Assembly (NCBI RefSeq): GCF_029407905.1
Contig: NC_073634.1
Coordinates: 27,913,501 to 27,977,500 of the forward strand
Direction of reading: 5' to 3'
Length of the DNA stretch: 64,000 bases
Origin: Bubalus kerabau
Taxonomy: Eukaryota > Chordata > Mammalia > Artiodactyla > Bovidae
The notes under the pieces were generated by a model, which worked only from the letters and a program-made list of their open reading frames with translations, had not been told where the DNA came from and ran no database searches. Of this stretch, positions 42,211 through 54,529 are shown one piece after another. Each line of letters starts with the position of its first letter. Position 1 is the first letter of the stretch. Both the position numbers and the translations under genes were made by a program.

Positions 42211-42861
42211 CTCATAATAGGTTTTCCTGTTATGGCATATTTTCAGTGACAGCTTAAAATCAATGCCTAAGCTTATGACTGCCTACTAAAAGTATTTAAT
42301 GAATTATTAGTTTTCTTTAAATAAACTTCACTTTCTTTTGACAGAATGATTAAATGAAGAGCTCTTGCCCCCGTGCCTTACTCCTTCCTTACAAATGATT
42401 TTTGGCCACGCTGAGCACATCAGAAAAAAATGCCCTCTTTATTATTCTGTAGTGAGATTTATTGATCATAAAACGTATACATATAATGTAAAAACAAAAC
42501 TAAAACTCAGTATTATGTTCTAAACTTTAAAAAGAGAAAAAATTTGTACTAATAGAATATTTTATAATAGGATCATATATACTGTATTTCAGTATGTGTG
42601 AATGCTGAGGCATGACAGTTGTGGAAGATACAATGAAATTGTGAAATGTTTGTACAGAATTACTAGCAATGCAGCAGTTATAAATTAGATTGATATTTTG
42701 TACTAGGAACTCTAATATTTGCTGAAATTTTTCAAAATGATACTATTGGTATGTTCTGAACAAAACGAAATACAGTCTTTCCTCTTTTTACGTGACGGCT
42801 TCATTGCTGGAAAAGTCAGTTATATTAAAACCATACCTCAAATATTTTGTGTTCTCATATA
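42211..42861. other. MTA3 intron 3, unassigned
   Basis: Nothing recognised. Confidence 0.5.
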
Positions 42862-43070
42862 TTCCCTTTAGCTTAGAGGGTAAAGAATCCGCCTGCACTG
42901 TGGGAGGTGTGGGTTTGGTACCTGGGTTGGGAAGATCCCCTGCAGGACGGCATAACAACCCACTCCAGTATTCTTGCCTAGAGAAAATCCCCTTGGACAG
43001 AGGTGCATGGTGGGTTACAGTCCATGGGGTTGCAAAGAGTTGGACATGACTGAGTGAATAAGCACATACA
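42862..43070 (+). mobile_element. Bov-tA SINE
   Basis: 'ttccctttagcttagaggg' head, 'ccactccagtattcttgcc' body and an ACATA tail. Confidence 0.9.
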
Positions 43071-43157
43071 TAAAATGGAATTTGCTCTAGTCTCAGATTA
43101 CAGAATCATGTTTTTCACTTACATAAATTCACACAGGGGGGAAAAAAATTTCACACA

Positions 43158-43375
43158 GTGGAACTTCCATGGTGGTCCAGTGGCTAAGACTTTGAGCTCT
43201 CAGTGCAGGGGACCTGGGTTTGATCCCTGCTTGGGGAACTAGATCCCACAGGCTGCAACTAAGAGTTTGTATGCCACAAATAAAAATTACATATGCCACA
43301 ACTAAAAAAGATTCTCCGTGCCGCAGCTAAGACCCAGCGTGGCTAAATAAATAAATATTTTTTAAAATGTCAAAA
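43158..43375 (+). mobile_element. CHR-type SINE
   Basis: 'ggaacttccatggtggtcc', 'gggtttgatccctgcttgg', 'aagacccagcgtggc' and an AAAT tail. Confidence 0.85.
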
Positions 43376-44764
43376 AAAAAGAAAATGTCCAGAGGGACAT
43401 TTCAAAGTCATGTGAATCATGGGCTGTGCTTTGCTGTATTCCTATATGTCTACGGGATATTGAGCATCCTTGTCTTCTGTCTATGAAATGTTAATACTGT
43501 TCCCATTGTGGCAGTGCTGTCCACCCACCTCGCCCTTTCCAAAGGAGTCCTTGGGTTATGGGGTGGAACCATGGCACTAAACACATTTTCATAAAACAAA
43601 AGCTGTAGCTCATTGTTGACTAATGTTCACCATAATACTGGGACCATGGAAGTTACTCAGTATGTACAAATTAAACAACAAAAAACTCTTAATATTTTCC
43701 CTAATTCCCCCAAATTAAAGATTAAAGTTGCAAACAGTAAAAAAGTTAAAGTTATTTATATTCAGCTAGGATTGATACTGTCTTGACCTAGAAGGTAAAA
43801 GAGAATTTGGCAGTACCTGGCAAATTAAAGCTCAGTGTTTTTATCACTGCATACTAATCACAGACAAGTGCCCAAAGAAGTGTGCCTTGATAATAACAAC
43901 AGCAACAACAAAAGAGAGAAGCATAAGTGTCCAGCAGTAAGATATTGAACTAAGTAATAAATCAACTTTATTTATATTTTGGAGTGCCTTGTAGCCATTT
44001 AAATGAATACATAGATTTGTGTGTATCATCATGGACAGATGGCACAATATATAATTGAATTAAGTAGTTTAGATGAATTTGTAGGATATAACTCTAGCTT
44101 TGAAACAAATATGAAGTTTTACAAAATTAATGTGTGAATTTCAATATATGTGTGTACATGGTATTCATGTACATATTAACCTTGTAAAATAAAAACAGTT
44201 ATAAAGAATATTCAGAATAAGGAAATGTTTTGAGAAATTGAAATGCTTATTGAAATAAAATAGTGAATGAATAATAAATACTACTAGATTTAAGTAATTA
44301 AAATAAATGAGAGAAAAAGTAGCACACGTCCCTAGAGAAGAAGGGCAAGAATCTTTAGATTCAGTGGATGAAAGATACTTCATTTTAGAACACTGAAGAA
44401 AAATTGAGGATCCTAAAGTTTTTATAGAGAAAGTTATCAATGAAGGAATGAGGATCAGATTTCTTCAGTACATACTAGAAGAGCAAGTTTTTTAAAGTTG
44501 AGAATTCAATAACTATGAATTGCCACATAAAGGTATTTTTCAACATATAAGTATTATATAAATCAATAATTTAGGAATAAAATTCCAGACTGTTCAAACA
44601 TTAGAAATGGGAAAGAGAAATAAAAGTCTTCCGAAATTCTGACATTTTGAGAACAGGGAAGAAGTAAAAGTTTTCTAAAACTTTTTTTAGAAAGTTTTGA
44701 GAAAGTTCATATTAGTTATAACTTTTAAGGATAACCAATGGAAAGATGCAGATAAATCATTTGA
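43376..44764. other. MTA3 intron 3, unassigned AT-rich DNA
   Basis: AT-rich with no recognised gene or repeat. Confidence 0.5.
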
Positions 44765-44990
44765 GGAACTTCCCTGATGGTCCAGTGGTTAAGAATCCCT
44801 CTTCTAAAGCGGGAGATGTGGACTTGATCCCTGGTTGGAGAACTGGGATCCCACATGCTATGGGGCAACTAAGCCCACCCGCCACAACTAGAGAGAAGCC
44901 CACGAAGATCCCATGTGCATCAGTGAGGATCTTGAGTGCTGCAACTAAATCTCAATGCAGCCAAATTAATAAATGTTAAAATAAAATCAT
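44765..44990 (+). mobile_element. CHR-1-type SINE
   Basis: 'gaacttccctgatggtcc', 'cgccacaactagagagaagc' and 'tctcaatgcagcc'. Internally shortened relative to the long form. Confidence 0.85.
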
Positions 44991-45060
44991 TTGATAAAAG
45001 AAAAATCACTTGATTTTACAATACTTCATCTACATTACTAGATTAATAGATGAGGTTAAA

Positions 45061-45321
45061 GTGAAAGGCACTCAGTCTTGTCTGACTCTTTGCGACCCCA
45101 TGGACTATACAGTCCATGGAATTCTCCAGGCCAGAATACTGGAGTGGGTAGCCTTTCCCTTCTCCAGGGAAGCTTCCCAACCCAGAGATCAAACCCAGGT
45201 CTTCTGCAATGTAGGCGGATTCTTTACCAGCTGAGCCACAAGGGAACCCCAAGAATACTGGGGTGAGTAGCCTGTCCCTTCTCCAGTGGATCTTTTACCA
45301 ACTGAGCTATCAGGGAAGCCC
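45061..45321 (-). mobile_element. Dimeric Bov-tA SINE, second copy
   Basis: Minus-strand dimer with the same unit junction as 36389-36708 ('cccaagaatactggggtg' read on plus). The outer unit has an internal deletion that removes most of its tRNA-derived part. A perfect 13-bp target duplication, 'agatgaggttaaa', lies at 45048-45060 and 45322-45334. Confidence 0.95.
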
Positions 45322-45334
45322 AGATGAGGTTAAA

Positions 45335-46190
45335 ATGGTCCTAAATAGGCCCCCACTCAACAGAATAAGGAAAGAGAACAATAAAGTAACACAAGAGGAC
45401 CAGAATGAGTCCAAACACATCAGTGACAAAATATGTGAATGGCATAAATTCTCCTGGTAAGAGACAGACTGGTAATTCATAACACTCATATACAAAAGAT
45501 GCCTAAAGAAAACCTTAACAAATAGTGAAAAGCAGGAAGTACACCCAAAAAAATTGTTCCCACACCCTCTACTTGTGGGATCTTATTTCCTCAACTAGGA
45601 ATCGAACCTGCACTCTTAGCAGTGAAAGAGCTGAGTCCTAACCACTGGACCGCCAGGGAATTCCTCACAAATAATATTCTGTTCAAAGGCAAGGAAGTAA
45701 AAAAATAAAAGTGACAATAAAAGGAAAATAAGCTATGTTACAATCCAGTTTGGTAATTTAAGAAACATGTTTATGTATGCCTTTGTGTTGAAGGAGAAAT
45801 AAAACCTGCAATTGTGAATGATTCCAAAAAGAATGACAATAAAAATAGTAATCTTAGAAACCTCTGGGTTGAGGCCAGAGTCATAAGAAAATTTAAAGCC
45901 TTCAAAGCAACCCTTGAATAAAATGACTAAAAATAACTATTAAAGCCAGGTGTTCAAGGTAGAATTGAAAAATAAATGCAAAAAAAGGAGTTAAATATAA
46001 AAGCAAAAATTAATGAAATAGGGGAAAATGTAGAAGTTACAAAATCAGAAGCTGGTTTTTTAAATATTAATTTTTCCCCAAGTTAATCTGTTAGTTTAAG
46101 GAAATCCCAATCAAAATCCCAGTAGGACTTTGTATGGAACTTAGCAAGGTGCTTCTGTCATATACTGGGAGAAGAATAAAAGCAGAAAAG
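45335..46190 (+). mobile_element. Old L1 ORF2 remnants
   Basis: 'taatgaaataggggaaaatg', 'aaaatcagaagctggtttttt' and 'gaaatcccaatcaaaatccc' recall L1 ORF2. No frame of useful length remains. A CHR SINE interrupts it. Confidence 0.5.
45560..45664 (-). mobile_element. CHR-2-type SINE
   Basis: Minus-strand copy: 'gggatcttatttcctcaac' and 'accactggaccgccaggg'. Confidence 0.9.
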
Positions 46191-46721
46191 TAAAAAGATT
46201 TGTCTTGTTTTCTGGTAAATGCTTTTAAGGTTACATACAGGTTTTCTTTGAGAACCTGTGGTCATCTCCTCTAGGTTTTGCTATGTAATGCTTTATTATT
46301 CACTTCTGAGTTGTCTGAATTTTTCAAACAAATGTTGAAGAGCACAATGAACCTGCATTTAATCATCACTTGTCTTCAACAGTTAATAAACATAAGCTTA
46401 TTTCATTGACACCCTGCTTTCTCCACCTCAGACCCCAACTCAAATCTCAGCACATACTTTCTTTGTAAATACATCTTGTTTAACCTAGTATTTATTTATA
46501 TGAATAGGCTTAGTTTGTCTGATCTATTGATTACTAATCTTAATTATTTCTGTTAATTTTATTGGTCCATTTCTCCTTGCATTTCTAATAGATTTTGGTC
46601 TCGAGGTAAAGATGCCAGGTGCTTAAAAAGTTTGGTCTTGAGATGGATTCTTTTAAAATATAATAGAAAATATCTTTCTCTAATGCTTTCTACTTTGAAT
46701 TCCATTTTTTTTTCTGTTATT
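46191..46721. other. MTA3 intron 3, unassigned
   Basis: Nothing recognised with confidence. Confidence 0.5.
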
Positions 46722-46828
46722 ATTTTGGCCATGTGCACTGAGATCTTAGTTCCCTGACCAGGGATCAAACTCAGGCCCCCAGCAGTTCAAGTGCAGAGTC
46801 TTAATCACTGGACTGCCAGGAAATTCCC
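46722..46828 (-). mobile_element. CHR-2-type SINE
   Basis: Minus-strand copy: 'ttggccatgtgcactgagatc' region, 'ttccctgaccagggatc' and 'ggactgccaggaaattccc'. Confidence 0.9.
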
Positions 46829-46899
46829 TTTTCTAATGTTATTGCTATTCCCATTTTTGTTGTTACTAGCATTTGTCTAGTTTATACATTTTTTTATTT

Positions 46900-47400
46900 T
46901 TAATTTTTTAGGTTTAAATTTTTAAATTATTATTATTTTTAATTAATTTATTTATTTTAATTGAAGGACAAGGGCTTCCCTGGTGGCTCAAAGGGTAAAG
47001 CGTCTGCCTGCAATGTAGGAGATCTGGGTTCGATCCCTGGGTCAGGAAGATCCCCTGGAGAAGGAAATGGCAACCCACTCCAGTACTCTTTCCTGGAAAA
47101 TCCCATGGACAGAGAAGCCTGGTAGACTACATTCCATGGGGTCGCAAAGAGTTGGACATGACTGAGCGACTTCACTTTCACTTCACAAGATTGTGGTGGC
47201 CCCTGCCACACATTGACACAAATCAACCAGGGGTGCACGTGTCTTCCCCCCTCCTCCCCCGCCACCATCCTGAAGCCCCCTCCTCCACTCCATCCCTCTG
47301 GGTTGTCTCAGAGCACAGGCTATTGAGTGCCCCGCTTCATGCATCGAACTTGCACTGGTCATCTGTTTTACATATGGTAATATACATTACCTATTCTCTT
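46900..47400 (-). mobile_element. L1 3' UTR of bovine type, split by Bov-tA
   Basis: Minus strand: 'attttaattgaaggac' on one side and 'gattgtggtggcccctgcc', 'gagcacaggctattgagtg' and 'gtcatctgttttacatatgg' on the other. These are typical of the ruminant L1 3' UTR. Confidence 0.8.
46974..47184 (+). mobile_element. Bov-tA SINE inside L1
   Basis: Full copy: 'gggcttccctggtggctc' to 'gagcgacttcactttcac'. Confidence 0.95.
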
Positions 47401-47742
47401 GGGCTTTGTTTTTTAAAGAGTATTAAGCTTTTTAAACCACATAAAGCTGGGTTTTTGTTTGTTTTGTTTTTCATCTTTTTACACTTGTTCTGAGAATCTT
47501 GAACTTCAGTAAGGACATTTAATCCTTTTACTTGTGGTTACATTTTAATTCCTCGATATGTATGTGTGTTTTCTCCTTCCTTCTGTTGGTTTTATCACAT
47601 TGTCTATTTGTCAGGGAGGTATTCATCCTACTTGTAGTCTTACAGTTTTCCTCACATTTTTATTTGTTTTACTTGTTAAAACTTTTTGCGTTTAGAAAGG
47701 TAATATTTGATTATGAATCAACAATTAAAAAGTACAAAAGTG
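47401..47742. other. MTA3 intron 3, unassigned T-rich DNA
   Basis: Nothing recognised. Confidence 0.5.
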
Positions 47743-48030
47743 GGGCTTTCCTGGTGGTCCAGTAGTTGAGATTCACCTGCTGATGCAGGAGGCATGGGTT
47801 TGATCCCTCCTCTGGGAACGTCCCACATGGCATGGAGCAGCTAAGCCCATGCGCCACAGCGGTTGAGCCCACCTGCCTCAGCTGTTGAAGCCCCTGAACC
47901 CAAGAGCCCATGCTCCGCAACAAGAGAAGCCTCCACAATGAGAAGCCCGTGCACCACAACTAGAGAAAGCTCACGCACAGCAACGAAGACCCAGTACAAC
48001 CAAAAATAAAGAAATCTTTAAAAAAAAAAG
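47743..48030 (+). mobile_element. CHR-1-type long SINE
   Basis: Near-complete: 'ggggctttcctggtggtcc', 'gctccgcaacaagagaagcc', 'gcaacgaagacccagtac' and an A-run. Confidence 0.95.
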
Positions 48031-48397
48031 ACAAAAGTATATTCAATGCAAAAACTCCCCATATCAGGTCTCTGAAGACCCAGTTCTCCCCCACAGAACA
48101 CCATTATTCCTAGTTGCTAGTGTCTTTTCCACAGAAAATCAGTGTTTATAGAAGGAAATCATTTGTATGTGTATACACATATTTTCCCCCAACTTTTTCC
48201 TTTTTACGAAAATGATTGTTTAGTACAGTGGCTTTTATATTTTTTGCTTTAGAATTTCCCTTAATAATTTTAAAAAGTTTTATTTTCTTAATACATTTGA
48301 AAGTTGACATCTAAAATTTTTCATCAAAAAATTTAAATAGTTGCAGAGATAAAGTATCTGGTGTGTTGCAGATAGTGACATTTAAAAATGAATGACT
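48031..48397. other. MTA3 intron 3, unassigned
   Basis: Possibly part of an old L1 3' UTR, but not assignable. Confidence 0.4.
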
Positions 48398-48510
48398 AGG
48401 GAATTCCCTGGTAAGGACTTCGTGCTTCCACTGCTGGGGGCCTGGGTTTGACCCCTGGTCACAGAACTAAGATCCCACCATCGACATGGCCAAAAAAAAG
48501 AAAAAAACAA
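48398..48510 (+). mobile_element. CHR-2-type SINE
   Basis: 'agggaattccctggtaagg', 'actaagatcccaccatcg' and 'catggccaaaaaaaag'. A short piece of the head (the 'ccagtggtt' box) is deleted. Confidence 0.85.
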
Positions 48511-50304
48511 TTTGCCCACTGTCACAGGTTAAAAAAACAGCACGAACAAGCTCTTAAACAGTTTGAAATTTTATGTGATCCATTTGTCTCCTTAAGTTCA
48601 TTTCCACTTTGCTTTCTCTGCAGAATTTTAGCCTAATGTATTTTATGCTTGAAAGTTTTATTTATCATCATACTGTTTTCTGGAACAAAAATTTTACATT
48701 AAATTTAAAATACTTTGTATGTCTTGAGTTTGTAAGACTCAGTCTTAATTTCTTTTGGACTTATTATAATTATAGTACAAATAATTACTAAAAATGTAAT
48801 TGTTCATAATTTAAATGTTCATAATTACTAAACACAAAAGTACATTTTCATTGGAAATCAAGATGGGTGGGGCTTCCTCTTACCTCATTCAGTTAAGGAA
48901 TCCTTGCATTGCTAGAATGAGAGGTTTGGTATTTTGTTCCTGATTTTTATGTTTATAAATGTTGGTTCTGACAAATTTATTTCATCTAAATAGATGAGAA
49001 TGCTGCCATTCACTTTGCTCATTTATTCATTTATCAAATATATTTTGAGCTCCTCCTACGTAATGGACACTCTTCTATGCTCGGATGATAAGCATTGAAC
49101 AAGCAGAAATCCTTGCCCCCAGAGTCTCTTTGTTCTTCTGAGTTGTATGTGAAAAATCATATAGTGGTTTTGCATTAAAAGTTATTTTTAATGATTTAGC
49201 AGCTGACAATTCAATTATGTCCTCCTTCAGTCTTGTCAAAAGCAGAGAATTTGAAACCAGCAGAGTTGGAAGAGGTTTGTTAACCAGTCATCAGTTATTC
49301 ACAATCTCATTTTCTGAGAAGCAGAATAAAAAGGCTTTACCAAGACCTAACAAATGACTGTTAATTATATTTCTTACTCTTTGACCTATGTAGATTTTAT
49401 CACTTAGCGTCTACCAGATGAACAACTAGTTGGAGATTTTACATATATAAATATATAATATCCTATACACATAAACGTATACTCCACCTGGTTTATATAA
49501 ATATATAAAGAGATTTGTTGCAAGTAATTAACTTAAATGATTGTGGGGCTGGCCAGGTGAAATTTTTTCTTTCTTATGGAAATCTGAGTTTTACTCCTGA
49601 GACCTTTCATTTGATTGAATGAAACGCACCCAGGTTATTGAGGAGAATCGCCTTTACTCAGATTCAGCTGATGTTAATCATATCCACATAATACTTTCAC
49701 AGCAACACCTAGTTAGAATTTAAATAGCTAGGGACTATAGCCTAGGCAATTTGACACACAAAACTAACCATTATATAGGAACCTTATTTAAACCAGTATG
49801 CTCAGAAAAGTTTGGGGAAGTTGAAATAATGTTCATTTGAATATACCTTTGCATTTTAAATTTTACTCTGATAAAATGTTTGGATCTAATAACTGAGTGC
49901 ACACACACACACTGTGTTTGTACTTATGTGTTTAAGTATATAACATAAATTGATGAATAGAGCATAATATGATCTGTATTTAAATATATTTTCATCAGAT
50001 CGTTGGAGCTGTGGATTTCATTTATTCAGTGGAAAATGACTACCAGTAAAACTTTAATGGCAAAGCCAGTCCTTATTGACAAAAACCAGGCAGCTAAATC
50101 ACACTCTGTCAGAAAGTCTCGTTTTTCCAATTTTAATAAATGAGTACTGTGCGTCCCCAAGGCAACCATCTCCTGAATTCTAAGATAGATTCCTGGGTAA
50201 CACTCAGAGCATTGCTGTGATAGACTAAGGAATTCAGCATTTTTTACAGACTCTTCCCCCCCATCCCTCCTTGGGACTGTTTTCACAGAAGTGTTTTTTT
50301 GTTC
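48511..50304. other. MTA3 intron 3, unassigned
   Basis: AT-rich, with a short CA run near 49898-49911 and TA-rich DNA near 49440-49510. One ancient-repeat-like patch near 49020-49130. No exon seen. Confidence 0.45.
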
Positions 50305-50446
50305 TTTCTTTCGGGCTGCAACACACTGTGTGTGGGGTCTTATACATACAGTGTATACATACACTGTTCCCCTCTCTCCCCCACCAAACCCGGGATCCCT
50401 GTATTGGAAGTGTGGAGTTCAACTACTGGAACACCAGGGAAGTCCC
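50305..50446 (-). mobile_element. CHR-type SINE, diverged
   Basis: 'gggctgcaacacactgtg', 'acccgggatccctgtattgg' and 'ggaacaccagggaagtccc'. Confidence 0.8.
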
Positions 50447-50799
50447 AGGAGTGGTGTATTTTTTGATTACCATTCAGGGGTTGGAGAAAATGAAGTCTTT
50501 TTAATTGTTCGTGTATCTATCAGTAGATACTTCCAAGAGCAATACTGTTGGAAGAGAGAAGGGAAAATACAGCAATAACAGAAAACTGTCCCTGTATTCA
50601 AAGAACCTTTTCTGGTTTCCAGTTTTTGTGCTTTGACCACAAATGTTATTAGCAATAATAAGGCTAAACATATTTGACTTCTAGATGTCTGTGGTATATT
50701 CTTGTATAGTTTCACAATATGAGTACATAGCCCATAGGTCTTAGACTGTGAAGTATGTAGCAGCATAGACCTCAGCCTTACATGCTCCTTTAAAAAAAA

Positions 50800-50914
50800 A
50801 AAAATTTGGCCATGCTGCCTGGCATGTGAGATCTTAGTTCCCCAACCAGGAATTGAACCCACGCCCTTGCCATGAAAGTGTGGAGTCTTAACTACTGGGC
50901 TGCTAGAGAGGTCC
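50800..50914 (-). mobile_element. CHR-2-type SINE
   Basis: 'tttggccatgctgcctgg', 'ccccaaccaggaattg' and 'cttaactactgggctgc'. Confidence 0.9.
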
Positions 50915-51672
50915 CAGTACTCTCCACGTCCAAGTGTGGCTAATCTGAGACACTGAGTCCTAACTCCATCTGTCCCTGGAGAACCTTCTCAGTCTTTTCC
51001 AGGCAGCTACTATTGGTTGCTTGGAGTTGGCACAAAGATCTATTTTTTGTCACTGCCTTAAAAGTAATAAACATTCGTTCATAAGGACATTTTTCTCTTG
51101 CTGTTTTATAGTGTTTTTTATTTTATAAATGACATTTTACAATTAACAATAACGGCAAGTTTGTGTCTCATTAACCAGATTATTATCAACTGTAAATATT
51201 ACAGAGGTATATTGTTTGGCAAGTTAATTATGTTTTATGATACACATTTTCTTTTTGATCTGTTACCTTGAATGTTAATGGCTGCTATTATCTTTTTAAA
51301 GCAAGTACTGTATTAATACTTTAAAATTGATGTCACGTTGCTTATTGATTATTAAATGAGGCATTCCAGTAATTAAATGAGGATATTCCAATAATATCCA
51401 ATAGATACTCTTAAGCTTCTTTAAAAGCCTTGGGTTAGCTTCGTTTGTGGGCTGGAAGGATATAGACTTCATGTTTTATATTTTCATATGACTGGTTGAA
51501 GGAGTATCATTTTTGTAGTCAGAGTAGCTAGAGTAGCTAATCTAAAAATTTCCACAGGTTATCTTTAAAGAAAAATCTTCCCACTGAAGTATATATATTG
51601 AATTCTGTAACTTCCTACTGCTACGTCTATTTCTACTAGGCTTTTATCTTTATATATTGCCCTTTATTTAGA
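50915..51672. other. MTA3 intron 3, unassigned
   Basis: Nothing recognised. Confidence 0.5.
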
Positions 51673-51888
51673 ATGGGACTTCTCTGGTGGCTCATTGATA
51701 AAGAATCTGGCTGCCAGTGCAGGAGACACAGGTTCGATCCCTGGGTCAGGAAGATCCCCTGGAGAAGGAAATGTCAACCCACTGTACTATTCTTGGCCTG
51801 GAGAATTCCATGGACAGAGGAGCCGGGTAGGCTACGGTCCATGGGGTCGCATAGAGTCAGGCGTGTCTTAGCAACTAAACAATGACAA
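51673..51888 (+). mobile_element. Bov-tA SINE
   Basis: 'gggacttctctggtggctc' to 'cttagcaactaaac', full unit. Confidence 0.95.
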
Positions 51889-52639
51889 CATAGCCAGGAA
51901 GTTGGAAAATGGTCTCCTAAAGCCTCGTCCAAGGTTTTAGAAGTCTTGTCAAGAAGCTGCTGATGCCTGCTGCATTCTTGATGTCTAGGAACTTGGAGAA
52001 TGGACCTTGCTTCATAAGAAGCCTCACTTTCTCAACTTTGCTAATGGCTAAGAGTCTCAAGAAGATGGCCCCTGTCTCATAGCCTCCCATGTATCTTACC
52101 AGTTCCCATGCACAACTTGGGGTGCATAGAAAGCTGGGAACTTATTTTAAGCTTTCTGATCTTCCAAAGGGATGGAAGGAGGTTGAGAAAATCTGAATAT
52201 TTACTACAGTGGTATTAAGATGGATGATATTGATGTTGGTGGATAAGGGTTATTATCGCCATGGTTAGTATACCTCATTCAGAATAATGTATCAAGTGGT
52301 AATATTCTATAACTAGAACTGGAAATTCCAAATCCAGTTATTTTTCAGTGGGCTGTGCACCTTCTAATATCTTATTCTTTATTAATTAAATAATTCACTG
52401 AGCATCTCAGTTTGAGCAGGTGGCTGTTCTGGGCGCGCTTAATATTTATAGTGACCAGACACTGTCCTGCTCTCAGAAAGCCTTTACTCCTGTGGGTTAC
52501 AGACAGAAGCCGTTTTAGTGAAGTATAGAAAATGCTGTGGTAGAGGGGAGTTTCCCAGGAAGGACTTTGACCCCTGGTATAGCTTCAAATGTCATCTGAT
52601 ACAATATCTTGGTTCTAACCAGCTTCTTGGCATAAATTA
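51889..52639. other. MTA3 intron 3, unassigned
   Basis: Nothing recognised. Confidence 0.5.
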
Positions 52640-52756
52640 TTATTATGGCTGTGCCTCATGACATGCAGGATCTTGATTCCCTGACCAAGGATTGAACCTG
52701 TGCTCTGTACAATGGAAATGTGGAGTCTTAACCACTGGACCACCTGGGAATTCCCA
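52640..52756 (-). mobile_element. CHR-2-type SINE
   Basis: 'tggctgtgcctcatgac', 'gattccctgaccaagg' and 'accactggaccacctggg'. Confidence 0.9.
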
Positions 52757-52918
52757 TAATTATGTTTATAAAATCATCTCTCTTAACACAGTTTTTTCCC
52801 CAAGATCCCTTGGCTTTGTCTTTTGTTCCTTCTGGCTTCAACCCAGTGTATAAAACTTAAAATAATCTTTAAAGCTACATGGATATTTTTACATTGGTTA
52901 GCTAAACTTGCTTTACAT

Positions 52919-53193
52919 AAAGGCGATGGCACCCCACTCCAGTACTCTTGCCTGGAAAATCCCATGGATGGAGGAGCCTGGTAGGCTACAGTCCATGGAG
53001 TCACTAAGAGTCAGACACGACTGAGCGACTTCACTTTCACTTTTCACTTTCCTGCATTGGAGAAGGAAATGGCAACCCACTCCAGTGTTCATGCCTGGAG
53101 AATCCCAGGGATGGGGGAGCCTGGTGGGCTGCCGTCTGTGGGGTCGCACAGAGTTGGACACGACTGAAGTGACTTAGCAGCAGCAGCAGCAAG
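52919..53193 (+). mobile_element. Bov-A2 SINE
   Basis: Two Bov-A monomers: 'ccccactccagtactcttgcc' region, then 'ccactccagtgttcatgcc', with an (AGC)n tail. Plus strand; inverted relative to the copy at 53974. Confidence 0.95.
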
Positions 53194-53601
53194 AGTATCC
53201 ATAATTCATGCAGGTGAAACTGCAATTCCTGAGAGGAAATAATTTGAACTTGGCAGTAAATTGTTGAAGGTTATGGTATTAGACATCTCTTGAGATAACA
53301 AAATATTTTTTCCTTTTTTTTTTAATCATTATTTTTGCCTTTAAGGTGTAACATGGTTGACTCTTATTGAGTTTTCATAGTTCAAGCAGCAAATCCATTT
53401 GTTCTTTTGACATTGTTTTCAGATTACTCAGTATTCTATACAGTTGGAGAAATGTTTTCCATATTCTTCCCTATTTTAACAGACTTTTTAACTTGCTTAG
53501 GATTGTATATCTTTTTATATAAATTACTATAAGTAGGTAATACTTATATACTATAAGTATATACTATACTTATATACTTATAATACTAAAAGTAGCCACC
53601 A
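53194..53601. other. MTA3 intron 3, unassigned with TA-rich patch
   Basis: A palindromic TA-rich stretch ('actataagtatatactatac') near 53548. Otherwise nothing recognised. Confidence 0.5.
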
Positions 53602-53813
53602 GATTCCCTGGTGGCTCAGATGATAAAGAGTCTGCCTGTGCAGGCAGGAGATCCAGGTTCAATCCCTGGGTTGGGAAGATCCCCTAGAGAAGGAAATCGC
53701 AACCCATTCCAGTATTCTTGCCTGGAATATCCCATAGATGGAGTAACCTGGCAGGCTACAGTCCATGGGGTCGCAAAGAGTTGGACACGACTGAGTCACT
53801 ACACTTTCACTGT
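53602..53813 (+). mobile_element. Bov-tA SINE
   Basis: 'agattccctggtggctcag' to 'gactgagtcactacac', full unit. Confidence 0.95.
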
Positions 53814-53973
53814 ATATAGGACCGGAAAGGATGACTAGGTTTGATGAAAGTTTTAGAAATTATGAAACTCATTAGTGAAAGGCTTCCAGGAGGAGATATC
53901 CTGCAGAAAATGTCTGTAAGAAATGTAGTTGTAATCCTGTATCCTCATTGATTCTTGTTTCTAGTTTGTCCAT

Positions 53974-54249
53974 GCTGCTACTGCTGCTAAGTCACTTCAG
54001 TCTTGTCAGACTCTGTGCGACCCCATAGACGGCAGCCCACCAGGCTCCCCCATCCCTGGGATTCTCCAGGCAAGAACACTGGAGTGGGTTGCCATTTCCT
54101 TCTCCAGTGCATGAAAGTGAAAAGTCAAAGTGAAGTCGCTCAGTCGTGTCCGACTCTTAGCGATCCCATGGACTGCAGCCTACCAGGCCCCTCCATCCAT
54201 GGGATTTTCCAGGCAAGAGTACTGGAGTGGGGTGCCATTGCCTTCTCCG
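53974..54249 (-). mobile_element. Bov-A2 SINE
   Basis: Minus-strand dimer with a (GCT)n start. A perfect 8-bp duplication, 'ttgtccat', lies at 53966-53973 and 54250-54257. Confidence 0.95.
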
Positions 54250-54529
54250 TTGTCCATTCTAGACTATAAATTTTCTGACACTTGGTTTCCAGACTATTTA
54301 AAGTTTTGAAAAGGATTATCCTATAGTGTGTGATGGCACATATTTCTTATACTGGTAATTCATATATCACATAATTCACAATGTTAAATAACATGTGCCG
54401 TTATAGAATTCTTTTAGATTATTTAGTTGTTTACAGGAAAATGGAGGGAAAAAAATGCTTGTGACTGGTCTAACAAATACATTTTCATGAAGTTATCTCT
54501 TTTGTCTTTCTTTACTTGGTAGAATGATT

